Shown here: piece by piece, positions 13,201 through 19,911 of the stretch
How the letters are laid out: each line of letters opens with the position of its first letter
Numbering within the stretch: the first letter of the stretch is position 1
Source of the DNA: DATDTB01 sp035291025
Lineage (GTDB): Archaea; Iainarchaeota; Iainarchaeia; JAFGOX01; DATDTB01
Assembly (NCBI GenBank): GCA_035291025.1
Contig: DATDTB010000027.1
Coordinates: 1 to 21,474, forward strand
Direction of reading: 5' to 3'
DNA length: 21,474 bases
The notes under the pieces: generated by a model
The model's database searches: none
What the model was told of the DNA's origin: nothing
The model's input: the letters and a program-made list of their open reading frames with translations, nothing else
Program-made: the position numbers and the translations under genes

Positions 13201-13209
13201 TTTTTAAGG
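13201..13209. promoter_or_regulatory. Shared TATA element of divergent genes
   Basis: CTTTTTAAG reads as CTTAAAAAG on the other strand, so it is nearly symmetric. It lies about 25 bases from the minus-strand GTG at 13179 and about 55 from the plus-strand ATG at 13261, and could serve both the radical SAM and the exonuclease gene. Confidence 0.4.
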
Positions 13210-13260
13210 ATTTTCGCCGTCTTAAACTCCAATGCCCGTTTCTTGGATGGGGTGTCTTTT

Positions 13261-13836
13261 ATGGTGCGGGAAAACGCGGCCAAAGCCTTTTACATAGTCG
13301 TGGACGTTGAAGCTTCGGGCCTGGTTCCTGGAAGGCATTCACTGCTGTCAATAGGCGCGTGCGCGCCCTTCACGCGCGAGGAGTTTTACGTGGAACTCAA
13401 GCCCGCAACCAAGTGCTTTGATTCGCAGGCGATGAAGGTGAACGGCCTTTCCCTTGAAGCGCTTGGAAAAAACGGCAAGCATCCAAGACAGGCGATGCTT
13501 GAGTTCGAGGGATGGATACAAAAAATCAGCAAGGGACGCAAGCCTGTTTTCGTGGCGTTTCCCGCAACATTTGACTGGCCCTACGTCAGCCATTACTTTT
13601 ACAAGTACCTGGACCGGAACCCGTTCGAGAAAAGACTGGCAAGCGGCAAGCTCGATGTTCGAGTGCTGGACTTGAAGTCTTTTTTCGCCGGCAAGTACGG
13701 CTTGACAATTCAGGAGACTAGGACGAAAAGGCTGTTCTCCGTCTTCAAACCGCAAACCCCGCACACGCACAACGCGTTGGACGACGCCAAAGGCTACGCG
13801 GAGTGCATGGAAAAAATGCTTCGTGTCCGCGAATGA
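13261..13836 (+). CDS. DnaQ-like DEDDh 3'-5' exonuclease
   Basis: A 191-residue single-domain nuclease of the DEDD superfamily. The catalytic residues are visible in order: Exo I VVDVEASG (Asp15, Glu17), Exo II FPATFDWPY (Asp105), and Exo III HNALDDAKGYAE (His170, Asp175), the DEDDh form. It should remove nucleotides from 3' ends of DNA or RNA. With no polymerase domain it resembles RNase T or free DnaQ-like repair nucleases. ATG 13261 has GGGGTG at 13250-13255. The stop overlaps the start of the nucleotidyltransferase gene (ATGA), so the pair is translated together: one protein that may add nucleotides or nucleotidyl groups and one that removes them. Whether they share a substrate is open. 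Confidence 0.9.
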   Translation: MVRENAAKAFYIVVDVEASGLVPGRHSLLSIGACAPFTREEFYVELKPATKCFDSQAMKVNGLSLEALGKNGKHPRQAMLEFEGWIQKISKGRKPVFVAFPATFDWPYVSHYFYKYLDRNPFEKRLASGKLDVRVLDLKSFFAGKYGLTIQETRTKRLFSVFKPQTPHTHNALDDAKGYAECMEKMLRVRE

Positions 13837-14819
13837 AACAATCCAGTGGTAATGTGAAAAACGCGACGGCGAATGGAAAGTCACGAAAGCCAATGCGGGC
13901 CCAGTCAATTGAACTGGCTACGCAACTTTTCAAGGAAAACGAAAAGTTCAACAACTGGGTTTTGAGGGAAACCCTGCGGCGCTTGGGGAAACCTAACACC
14001 CGGCCACGCTTTCCAACACTTGGGCAAGCGCGGGGACAAGCCCTTGCGTTACTGAAAGGCAAGGGGTTGCCTAAAGGCCTTCGCGACCTGAAAGTGGAAG
14101 AACTCGCGGCGTCGCTCAAAAGGTTGCTCGCCGCCAAGAAGGCCGTTGAGGCGTTGAAAAAAGACAACCTGGCAGGAGTGCGCGAAGTGAAAGCCATTGT
14201 ATTATATGGCTCGACTGGGAAAGGGAACGCTTCAGAGGCTAGGAAAAAAATAAGAATCGCCTTTCCAAGACCAGTCACTAGCCGGAACAAGGCGTATTAC
14301 GCCTTTGAAGCGAGCCCTGCAACGAAAAGCGACATTGACTTATTCATAGTGGTGAGTGATAATGCAAGCCCGTCAATTGCTGCAATGGTAAAGAGAAAAA
14401 CAGAAGCTGCAACCGGTTCGAAAGTTGACGTGTTCCGCGAAGGGGAGCTCAGAAATGCAATAGAAAACCACGAAGGCTCGATGCAATTGAGGCGAGTGCT
14501 GCTGCAGCCCCACATTCCATTGTATGGTGAAGGATTTACAAGGTCACTGAAGTCGCTTGCAGAACAGAATGCCTCAAAAACCGATGCCGCCAAAGCTGAC
14601 TTTTACACGACAAAATGGGCGACGCCTGTTCATGGAAGCCCCTTGAAGTGGCCCGCTTCCAGCAAAAGAATTTACGGAACCGGCTTTGCAACCGTGCACG
14701 ACCAGGGCAGGATTGAAACAACTTACAAACTGCCAAAAACACGTGAAAAGGGGGCGCGGGCCAAGAAAGCTTACTTAATGCAAAAGGCAAAGCGAAAAAC
14801 CGGCGCTGACAGAAGGTGA
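13833..14819 (+). CDS. Nucleotidyltransferase-fold protein with unusual insertion
   Basis: A 328-residue protein. A helical, basic N-terminal half (to about residue 118) precedes a pol-beta-type nucleotidyltransferase core: VKAIVLYGSTGKGNASEA (119-136) and KSDIDLFIVVSD (165-176). The family normally has about 9-13 residues between the GS turn and the DxD metal-binding acids; here there are 39, so a segment of roughly 27 residues is inserted. A third carboxylate may be in KVDVFRE. The C-terminal 100 residues are basic and include WATPVHGSPLKWPASS. It may modify RNA, protein or a small molecule, or act as a MNT-type antitoxin, but no HEPN partner is adjacent. The start is ATG 13833 in an ATGA overlap; ATG 13893 is an alternative. 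Confidence 0.78.
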   Translation: MKQSSGNVKNATANGKSRKPMRAQSIELATQLFKENEKFNNWVLRETLRRLGKPNTRPRFPTLGQARGQALALLKGKGLPKGLRDLKVEELAASLKRLLAAKKAVEALKKDNLAGVREVKAIVLYGSTGKGNASEARKKIRIAFPRPVTSRNKAYYAFEASPATKSDIDLFIVVSDNASPSIAAMVKRKTEAATGSKVDVFREGELRNAIENHEGSMQLRRVLLQPHIPLYGEGFTRSLKSLAEQNASKTDAAKADFYTTKWATPVHGSPLKWPASSKRIYGTGFATVHDQGRIETTYKLPKTREKGARAKKAYLMQKAKRKTGADRR

Positions 14820-14913
14820 CTTCCGGCCAAGCCAAAGTTTCACGCCTTCCGGCACCGGCAAAAGCCCCAAGGCATATTCTCCGGCAGCCAGCGGGGCGCG
14901 CCCAAAACACACT

Positions 14914-15237
14914 TCACCCAAACGCCAGTACCTTGTCCGATTCCTCGACCATTTCAAGCAAGCCGTCCATGGTTGAAACGGGGCACACTTTGCTTTCCTC
15001 CCTGTTCCGCAAGCGCAGGCAAGTCCCGCACGCCAGCATTGCCCCGTTTTTTTCCTTGAACGCGCCAATCATTCCTTGCACGTCGAATCTGCTGCTTCTT
15101 AGCTCGCCGCATTCAACGCCTTTTCCAAGCAAAAAAACCCTGACAGAATGCCCTCTTTCCAGCGCTTCAACGCCGAAACGGAAAGCGTTCCATGTAGTTT
15201 CCGGGTCGTTAGAGTTCAGTACAATTCCAAGTTTCAC
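14914..15237 (-). CDS. DsrE-like sulfur-relay protein
   Basis: A 107-residue cytoplasmic protein of the DsrE/DsrF-like fold, involved in moving sulfane sulfur between cysteines. The start KLGIVLNSNDPETTWNAFRF and the alternating hydrophobic strand SVRVFLLGKGVEC are characteristic. Cysteines at 43, 70 and 73 (ACGTC) and 85 are candidates for persulfide carriage. GTG 15237 is chosen because GGGGTGGGGG lies just before it; the longer frame up to 15270 overlaps the upstream DUF302 gene. It is the last gene of the ArsR-headed operon, which supports a role in sulfur or thiol-stress handling. It converges with the nucleotidyltransferase gene; about 94 bases between them hold nothing recognisable. 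Confidence 0.88.
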   Translation of the reverse strand: MKLGIVLNSNDPETTWNAFRFGVEALERGHSVRVFLLGKGVECGELRSSRFDVQGMIGAFKEKNGAMLACGTCLRLRNREESKVCPVSTMDGLLEMVEESDKVLAFG

Positions 15238-15253
15238 TTTCCCCCACCCCGCT

Positions 15254-15643
15254 TTACTTCGCGTTGTCAATTATTTCCATTACGTCTCTTTCAGCCTGCA
15301 ACGCGTCTTCCCTTGTTATTTCTGGGAAAAACTCTGAAAGCATTGACGGCTTCATTCCGGCGATTTTTACTTTCCCGTTTTCTTCAAAGACGTTTACCTT
15401 GCAAGGCATGCAAAGGCTTGCAAGGCGGTCCTTGTCCAAGAACCGGCTCGCGTGCTTCGCAGAGCAAATCTCGATTATCTTCAAGGGTTCTTGCTTGAAG
15501 CCCTTGGCAGCTAAGCGTTCCCTGACGTCGTAGACTTGGAACAGCGACCAGCCTTTTTCCTCAACAGCCCTCAAGACTGACACGACGGCTTCGTCAAAGC
15601 CCTTCTTTGTTTCAATAACGAATGCAAAATCACTTACGTCCAC
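15254..15643 (-). CDS. DUF302 family protein
   Basis: A 129-residue soluble protein of the DUF302 family, found widely in archaea and bacteria near sulfur and metal genes but without proven activity. The family pattern is visible: FDEAVVSVLRAVEEKGW (16-32), KIIEICSAKHASRFLDKD (55-72) and LCMPCKVNVFEENGKV (77-92), with Cys60, Cys78 and Cys81. The cysteine pair is conserved in part of the family and could bind metal or sulfur. GTG 15643 has GGAGTGA a few bases upstream. It sits 16 bases before the DsrE-like gene, and such pairing supports shared work on sulfur or haem-type ligands; the exact reaction is unknown. Confidence 0.9.
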   Translation of the reverse strand: MDVSDFAFVIETKKGFDEAVVSVLRAVEEKGWSLFQVYDVRERLAAKGFKQEPLKIIEICSAKHASRFLDKDRLASLCMPCKVNVFEENGKVKIAGMKPSMLSEFFPEITREDALQAERDVMEIIDNAK

Positions 15644-15647
15644 GGTC

Positions 15648-15848
15648 TCACTCCTGTTTGGTTAAAGTCACTACGAGCCACACTGCCAAGACTAACACTA
15701 GTACCATGAAAACGGGCCCGAAAAACATCGCTCCTCCCATGTAACCAAAGCCGCCTCCCCAAATTGCGAGCAACAACAATACTAAAACCGCTGCAGCCAG
15801 TGACGTGTCATTGTTGCCTGCCTTGTTTTTTCCACCCATAAAAACCAT
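15648..15848 (-). CDS. Small two-helix membrane protein
   Basis: A 66-residue protein, family unknown. Its Lys-rich start (MGGKNKAGNN) is followed by hydrophobic stretches at about residues 17-33 and 41-62, with Gly-rich GGGFGYMGGAMFFG between them. Methionines cluster in that turn (YMGGAM, FM). ATG 15848 or ATG 15839 may be the start; neither has a strong ribosome binding site. It lies between the CC membrane protein and the DUF302 gene in the same direction with gaps of under ten bases, so it is part of the ArsR-headed operon. Its role is probably structural, next to a transporter. Confidence 0.7.
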   Translation of the reverse strand: MVFMGGKNKAGNNDTSLAAAVLVLLLLAIWGGGFGYMGGAMFFGPVFMVLVLVLAVWLVVTLTKQE

Positions 15849-15857
15849 TCCACAATT

Positions 15858-16271
15858 TCATTTTTCCAGCAATTCCTTTCCGGAAAACAACAGCAATGCA
15901 ATGCTCACAGCCAATACAATCCCGCCGTACTGCGCGAAAAACCCCGCAGCAGCCGCCAAGCCAAGCATTTCCAAGGTCAGCGGGGCGCAGCAAAAAGGCA
16001 GTTGCGTTACCACTCCACCCGCCAGCCCGCCGGAGCCTGCTGCAACATCCTTCAATTCGCACGTCTTCCTGGCAAGGTTGAAGTGAACCAAGCCCAGGTT
16101 CACTGCGGCCAAGGCGGCTATGGCGAGGTAGGCGAGGAACGACAAAGTCGAGTCCTGCCCCAGCCTCAAGTACTGAAAGGCCCAGAAAAGCAAGGCAAAG
16201 AACGCGATGACTGTTGCGTTGAACGGAAAGCCCGCCAACTGTTTGAGTTTTCCAAGCACCCCTTCAATCAC
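15858..16271 (-). CDS. CC-motif membrane protein, possible metal or thiol transporter
   Basis: A 137-residue membrane protein with four helices at about 20-38, 44-64, 84-112 and 116-130. The central motif is GGVVTQLPFCCAPLTLEMLGL (Cys94, Cys95 within a helix), with a further Cys71 in the preceding loop (KTCELKD). The pattern Gly-Val-x, then CC with Ala or Pro, a Leu-Gly-Leu helix and a following Tyr-Gly resembles the CC segment of the protein at 11032 (VACCAHH, then VVPLLGIAGL). MerT-type mercury transporters also use vicinal cysteines in a helix, so soft-metal transport is plausible but not shown. GTG 16271 is preceded by CGGGGGAGC. It follows the Met-rich protein gene in the operon. Confidence 0.78.
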   Translation of the reverse strand: MIEGVLGKLKQLAGFPFNATVIAFFALLFWAFQYLRLGQDSTLSFLAYLAIAALAAVNLGLVHFNLARKTCELKDVAAGSGGLAGGVVTQLPFCCAPLTLEMLGLAAAAGFFAQYGGIVLAVSIALLLFSGKELLEK

Positions 16272-16294
16272 GCTCCCCCGTCAAAAAAGCCGCC

Positions 16295-16864
16295 TTACTT
16301 GGATTTCCCGCCGCGCTTCAAGTGCCTCCACAAGGCGGCGACGCCCAGCCAAACCAAAGCCGTCAAGCCAAGGCTGAACGCGAGCGACAAGGCATTGGAT
16401 CCAGAGACCCCGAGCCAGGCATTGTAAAAGCCCGAAACGCCGGGCAGTGAAGCGCCAAGCAGTGGGTTTTGGCCCCCCATCATAGAATTCATCATACCCG
16501 TGTTGCCCATCATGCCCGTGTTGCCATAGCTTCCCGGCTCCATCATTGAAGAGCTGGTGCCGTTGCCGCAGTACGAATTCCTTGCCATGTTGACGTGGAA
16601 CTGTTCTTCCTCGACAGAGCCTTCCTGCAAGCCCATCATCGAATGCATTGCCTCATGCGCCTCGCCAGGATGCGCTTGTTCCATGTAATACTCTCCCAAC
16701 AGTTCTAGTTGCTCGCCAGACAACTCAGAGCAGGGCGTTTTAGAGTCAATCAATGCCTTTGCTTGCTGTGCTTCTTGCGGCGTTATGTGTGCGAATGCAA
16801 GCCCCGCACTGAATAAAATTAAAAACACCATCAAACCAATCCGTGCTCTTTCAAAGTTCTGCAT
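16295..16864 (-). CDS. Exported Met-rich anchored protein, likely copper binding
   Basis: A 189-residue protein with a signal peptide (about residues 1-26, ending LAFAH), an outside domain, a Met-rich segment and a C-terminal membrane helix (about 160-178) followed by a basic tail. The domain has HPGEAHEAMHSMMG (65-78) and EEEQFHVNMARNSYCGN (86-102), with cysteines at 45 and 99. The segment 107-129 holds paired methionines (MMEPGSYGNTGMMGNTGMMN), typical of sites that bind Cu(I). ATG 16864 is preferred since GGGTGGTGG lies just upstream; a longer frame to 16888 exists. It is the first structural gene after ArsR, so it is probably a main target of that regulator. Copper binding is inferred, not shown. 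Confidence 0.82.
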   Translation of the reverse strand: MQNFERARIGLMVFLILFSAGLAFAHITPQEAQQAKALIDSKTPCSELSGEQLELLGEYYMEQAHPGEAHEAMHSMMGLQEGSVEEEQFHVNMARNSYCGNGTSSSMMEPGSYGNTGMMGNTGMMNSMMGGQNPLLGASLPGVSGFYNAWLGVSGSNALSLAFSLGLTALVWLGVAALWRHLKRGGKSK

Positions 16865-16890
16865 TGCCACCACCCATTCCTTTTCCACTG

Positions 16891-17208
16891 CTACTTCATT
16901 GCCTCATGGCCGGCCTTTAACCGTTCAGCGAGCACTTCGCGTATCAAGTCAAAGGCTTTTATGAGTTTCCTGTTGGCTAGCCTGTAGCAAACGTGCTTCC
17001 CAGCGCGTTTTGCCACGACAACGCCTTTCGCTTTCATCAAGGACAAGTGCTGTGAAACGTTTGCCTGGCTCAATCCAGTGAGTTTCACCAGCTCGCCGAC
17101 AGTCAATTCCCGGCCCCGCAAAACCCCCAGGATTTCCAGCCTGGCTGGACTGGAGAAAACCTTGCACATTTCAGCGTGCAAGCCGTACAATTCCTTGCTC
17201 CCGCCCAT
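16891..17208 (-). CDS. ArsR-family repressor
   Basis: A 105-residue winged-helix repressor of the ArsR/SmtB family that leaves DNA when it senses a metal or thiol signal. Visible parts are KVFSSPARLEILGVL (16-30), the helix-turn-helix LTVGELVKLTGLSQANVSQH (35-54) and the wing KRAGKHVCYRL (67-77). The classical ELCVCD metal site is absent; cysteines are at 15 and 74. Two such separated cysteines could form a disulfide or tetrasulfide, as in persulfide-sensing members, which suits the DsrE and DUF302 genes downstream, but could also bind metal across the dimer. The ATG at 17208 is only 14 bases from a perfect operator palindrome, so the gene represses itself. It heads a minus-strand operon of six genes. 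Confidence 0.95.
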   Translation of the reverse strand: MGGSKELYGLHAEMCKVFSSPARLEILGVLRGRELTVGELVKLTGLSQANVSQHLSLMKAKGVVVAKRAGKHVCYRLANRKLIKAFDLIREVLAERLKAGHEAMK

Positions 17209-17221
17209 AACAAATCAACGA

Positions 17222-17237
17222 ATTAGAATATTCTAAT
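17222..17237. promoter_or_regulatory. ArsR-type operator, perfect 16-base palindrome
   Basis: ATTAGAATATTCTAAT is a perfect palindrome of the type bound by ArsR/SmtB repressors. It lies between the minus-strand TATA box (17241-17248) and the ArsR start, over the expected transcription start, so bound repressor would block initiation. Confidence 0.8.
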
Positions 17238-17240
17238 GTG

Positions 17241-17248
17241 TTTAAATA
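17241..17248 (-). promoter_or_regulatory. TATA box of the ArsR operon
   Basis: TATTTAAA on the minus strand. The start of transcription should fall near 17218-17220, inside or next to the operator, leaving about ten bases of leader before ATG 17208. Confidence 0.65.
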
Positions 17249-17249
17249 C

Positions 17250-17705
17250 TTTTACTTGGTTTTCCAAAAGTTTTTTATGAATAATTGCATCCAGCACATT
17301 CGAAACGCCCAAAAATTGCCGGCTGCAGGCTTGAAGTGACGCGCCGTCACTGCGCCTTTTTCCTGGAATAAGTTTTGAGCGCAAAAAACCCTGAACTGGT
17401 GCTTTAGTCATTCAGTGAAAAACATAGTTTGCGTCTTAGTTTTCGCGGGCGCAATTGGAAAAACACCCCGAGAAAGGCTTTCCTTGCAAGCCTTGCTTTG
17501 AGTCTTTACCTTTTTACTGGAAATCTGTTAGCAAACCGATGAAACGGGCAGGTTTCCAAAAGCATAGCCATAGCGTTTTCTGACCCTTCAAGCTTAAAGC
17601 AACCTACTGCAATTGTAGTGTCTCGTCAATTGAAGCGAGGGGTTCTGTCTTCAATTTTTTTGCAGGGCTGCAGTTAACGAGTGCGCTTAAAGGCGGGGGT
17701 CAAAA
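17250..17705. other. Intergenic region between ArsR and anaerobic reductase genes
   Basis: About 455 bases without a convincing gene. It holds an inverted repeat AGTGACG-CGC-CGTCACT (17335-17351), a TATA-like GCTTAAAGC (17592-17600), a near-palindrome ACTGCAATTGTAGT (17606-17619) just downstream of it, a second CAATTG at 17627, and GGCGGGGG as ribosome binding site before 17706. The region probably carries the reductase promoter and its control sites. Confidence 0.45.
17335..17351. repeat. Inverted repeat with 7-base arms
   Basis: AGTGACG, three-base spacer CGC, CGTCACT. It could be an operator or a small hairpin; no TATA box is directly next to it. Confidence 0.4.
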
Positions 17706-19802
17706 ATGGTGGAAAGGATAAGGAAAAGGGACGGGAGAATAGTCACTCACGACCCTGAAAGGATTACCACTGCGATTTACAAGGCCGGAATGGCTTCGGG
17801 CGGGATAAGCAGGAGTGAAGCGGGGGAGCTGGGCAGGGAAGTCCAGGCGCGCCTTGAGGAAAAATTCAACGAGCACTCCATTCCCTCGGTTGAAGACGTC
17901 CAGGACTTGGTTGAAAGGATTCTGATTGAAAAGGGGAAGACGAAAATCGCGAAGGGCTACATTCTTTACAGGAAGCAGCACGCGGACATCCGAGACATCC
18001 GGTCGCTTTTGAGGTCGCAGGAATTGGTTGACGATTACTTGAACGAAATGGACTGGAGGGTGAAGGAAAACGCGAACATGAGTTACTCGCTTCAGGGACT
18101 GAACTGCCACATTTCAACTGTCGTGATATCAAATTACTGGCTCAACAAGATTTACTCACAGGAAGTGGCCGAGGCGCACCGCGACGGCGATTTTCACTTG
18201 CACGACCTTGGAACCCTTGGGGCGTACTGCGTTGGCTGGGACTTGAAGGATTTATTGCTTACGGGCTTCGGGCACGTCCCCGGAAAGGTTGCAAGCAATC
18301 CGCCAAAGCACTTCCGGACCGCGCTGGGCCAGGTAGTGAACTTTTTTTACACGCTCCAGGGAGAGGCGGCGGGGGCGCAGGCCTTCAGCAACTTTGACAC
18401 CTTGCTGGCGCCGTTCATTCGCTTTGACGGATTGGACTATGAAAAAGTAAAGCAAGCCATGCAGGAATTCGTGTTCAACATCAACGTGCCGACGCGGGTG
18501 GGCTTCCAGACCCCGTTCACTAACGTGACGATGGACTTGAACGTCCCAGGGTTCATGAAAGAAGAGCCGGTCATAATCGGCGGCGTTCCAAGGAAAGAAG
18601 TCTTCGGGGACTTCCAGGAAGAAATGGACGTGTTCAATTCCGCCTTCGCCGAAGTAATGACTGAAGGGGACGCCCAGGGACGCGTGTTCACTTTCCCAAT
18701 CCCAACATACAACATCACCAAAGACTTTGACTGGGAAAACGCCAACACGAGGAAAATATTTGAAATGACCGCAAAGTACGGCGTCCCATACTTTTCGAAC
18801 TTCATAAACAGCGACATGAGCCCGGAAGACGCGCGGAGCATGTGCTGCCGGCTCCGATTGGACAACCGCGAGCTAAGGAAACGGGGCGGGGGGCTTTTTG
18901 GAGCCAACCCGCTCACTGGAAGCATTGGGGTAGTGACAATTAACATGCCGCGCATTGGCTACCTGTCAAAGAGCGAGGGGGAGTACTTCCAGCAACTCGA
19001 CCACTTGATGCTGCTGGCGCGTGACAGCCTTGAAACCAAGAGAAAGGTCTTGGAAACCTTCACGGAAAAAGGGCTGTATCCTTACTCGCGTTATTACTTG
19101 AGGGGAGTGAAGGAACGCTTTGGGGACTATTGGAAGAACCACTTTTCAACCATTGGATTATTGGGGTTGAACGAGTCGCTGGTGAACTTTTTGGGCAAGA
19201 GCATAGCCGAAGGCGACGGGAAAAAGTTTGCAGTGAAGGTCTTGGAGCACATGCGTGGGAGGCTGGGCGAGTTCCAGGAAGAAACTGGCAACATTTACAA
19301 CCTGGAAGCGACTCCCGGCGAGGGCACGACTTACAGGTTCGCGCAACTGGACAAGTCAAAGCACCCGGGCATAATAGTGGCAAACCAGGAAGCTGTTGAA
19401 CGGCAAAAGGCCGCGCCTTACTACACGAATTCGTCGCACCTCCCCGTGGGTTACACGTGCGACATATTCGAGGCACTGGAGCACCAAGACGAGTTGCAAG
19501 CCAAGTACACTGGCGGCACTGTGTTGCACGGCTTTGTTGGCGAGAAAATAAGCGACTGGAGGACCGCGCGCGACCTTGTCAGAAGGGTCGCGGAAAGCTT
19601 CAAGCTGCCGTACTTCACGCTCACTCCAACTTTCAGCGTCTGCCCAAAGCACGGCTACCTGTCGGGGGAGCACGAGTACTGCCCGAAATGCGACCATGAA
19701 AAGGGCTTCATTGAATTAAGCAGTTCAAAAGGGGGTGTTGTGGATGGAGAGAACCAAGTGCGAAGTGTACAGCAGGGTGGTGGGCTACTTAAGGCCGGTT
19801 GA
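17706..19802 (+). CDS. nrdD: Anaerobic ribonucleotide reductase large part, lacking glycyl-radical domain in frame
   Basis: Reduces ribonucleoside triphosphates to deoxy forms without oxygen. Residues 1-92 are an ATP-cone (VERIRKRDGRIVTHDPERI). The catalytic barrel follows, with SYSLQGLNCHIS, FHLHDLGTLGAYCVGWDL, the active-site segment MCCRLRLDN (Cys380, 381) and GGGLFGANPLTGSIGVVTIN. The zinc region has CPKH (646-649) and CPKC (659-662). After Lys675 the frame runs into 23 residues that do not match the family. The expected end, EVYSRVVGYLRPV with the radical glycine, lies in the next frame at 19744-19911. So the gene is split, frameshifted, or carries a one-base error in the GGGGG run at 19731-19735. 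ATG 17706 has GGCGGGGGT upstream. The activase gene follows. Confidence 0.93.
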   Translation: MVERIRKRDGRIVTHDPERITTAIYKAGMASGGISRSEAGELGREVQARLEEKFNEHSIPSVEDVQDLVERILIEKGKTKIAKGYILYRKQHADIRDIRSLLRSQELVDDYLNEMDWRVKENANMSYSLQGLNCHISTVVISNYWLNKIYSQEVAEAHRDGDFHLHDLGTLGAYCVGWDLKDLLLTGFGHVPGKVASNPPKHFRTALGQVVNFFYTLQGEAAGAQAFSNFDTLLAPFIRFDGLDYEKVKQAMQEFVFNINVPTRVGFQTPFTNVTMDLNVPGFMKEEPVIIGGVPRKEVFGDFQEEMDVFNSAFAEVMTEGDAQGRVFTFPIPTYNITKDFDWENANTRKIFEMTAKYGVPYFSNFINSDMSPEDARSMCCRLRLDNRELRKRGGGLFGANPLTGSIGVVTINMPRIGYLSKSEGEYFQQLDHLMLLARDSLETKRKVLETFTEKGLYPYSRYYLRGVKERFGDYWKNHFSTIGLLGLNESLVNFLGKSIAEGDGKKFAVKVLEHMRGRLGEFQEETGNIYNLEATPGEGTTYRFAQLDKSKHPGIIVANQEAVERQKAAPYYTNSSHLPVGYTCDIFEALEHQDELQAKYTGGTVLHGFVGEKISDWRTARDLVRRVAESFKLPYFTLTPTFSVCPKHGYLSGEHEYCPKCDHEKGFIELSSSKGGVVDGENQVRSVQQGGGLLKAG
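19731..19737 (+). promoter_or_regulatory. Internal ribosome binding site or frameshift site in nrdD
   Basis: GGGGGTG after AAAA, six bases before the ATG at 19744. It matches the ribosome binding sites of other genes here. The A4G5 run is also where a +1 shift, or a base-count error, would join the two nrdD parts. Confidence 0.55.
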
Positions 19803-19911
19803 ACAATGGAACAGCGGCAAGCGCTCCGAATTCGCGCAGCGCAAGGCGTACAAAATGGAAAATGTGGAGTGCGTTCCATGCGCTTCGGCGGGTTCCAGAA
19901 AACAACCCTAG
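19744..19911 (+). CDS. nrdD: Detached glycyl-radical domain of anaerobic ribonucleotide reductase
   Basis: A 55-residue frame, offset by one base from the upstream nrdD frame, beginning MERTKCEVYSRVVGYLRPVE and continuing WNSGKRSEFAQRKAY. This is the conserved C-terminal block of NrdD; the glycine of RVVGYL (Gly14 here) is where the enzyme's radical is stored. A terminal CVPC may add a metal site or be the frame's run-out. The ATG lies six bases after GGGGGTG. Overlap with the main nrdD frame is 59 bases and with nrdG 34 bases. If translated separately, it would have to bind the main subunit, as the stand-alone YfiD/GrcA domain does for pyruvate formate-lyase. Otherwise it joins by frameshifting, or the split is an assembly error. 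Confidence 0.75.
   Translation: MERTKCEVYSRVVGYLRPVEQWNSGKRSEFAQRKAYKMENVECVPCASAGSRKQP

Noticed and set aside
17223..17411. 62-codon minus-strand frame upstream of ArsR
   Set aside because: It runs through the ArsR operator and TATA box and has no protein-like pattern.
19806..19877. Longer start for nrdG
   Set aside because: The added residues are the glycyl-radical domain read out of frame, and ATG 19878 begins exactly at the conserved N terminus.
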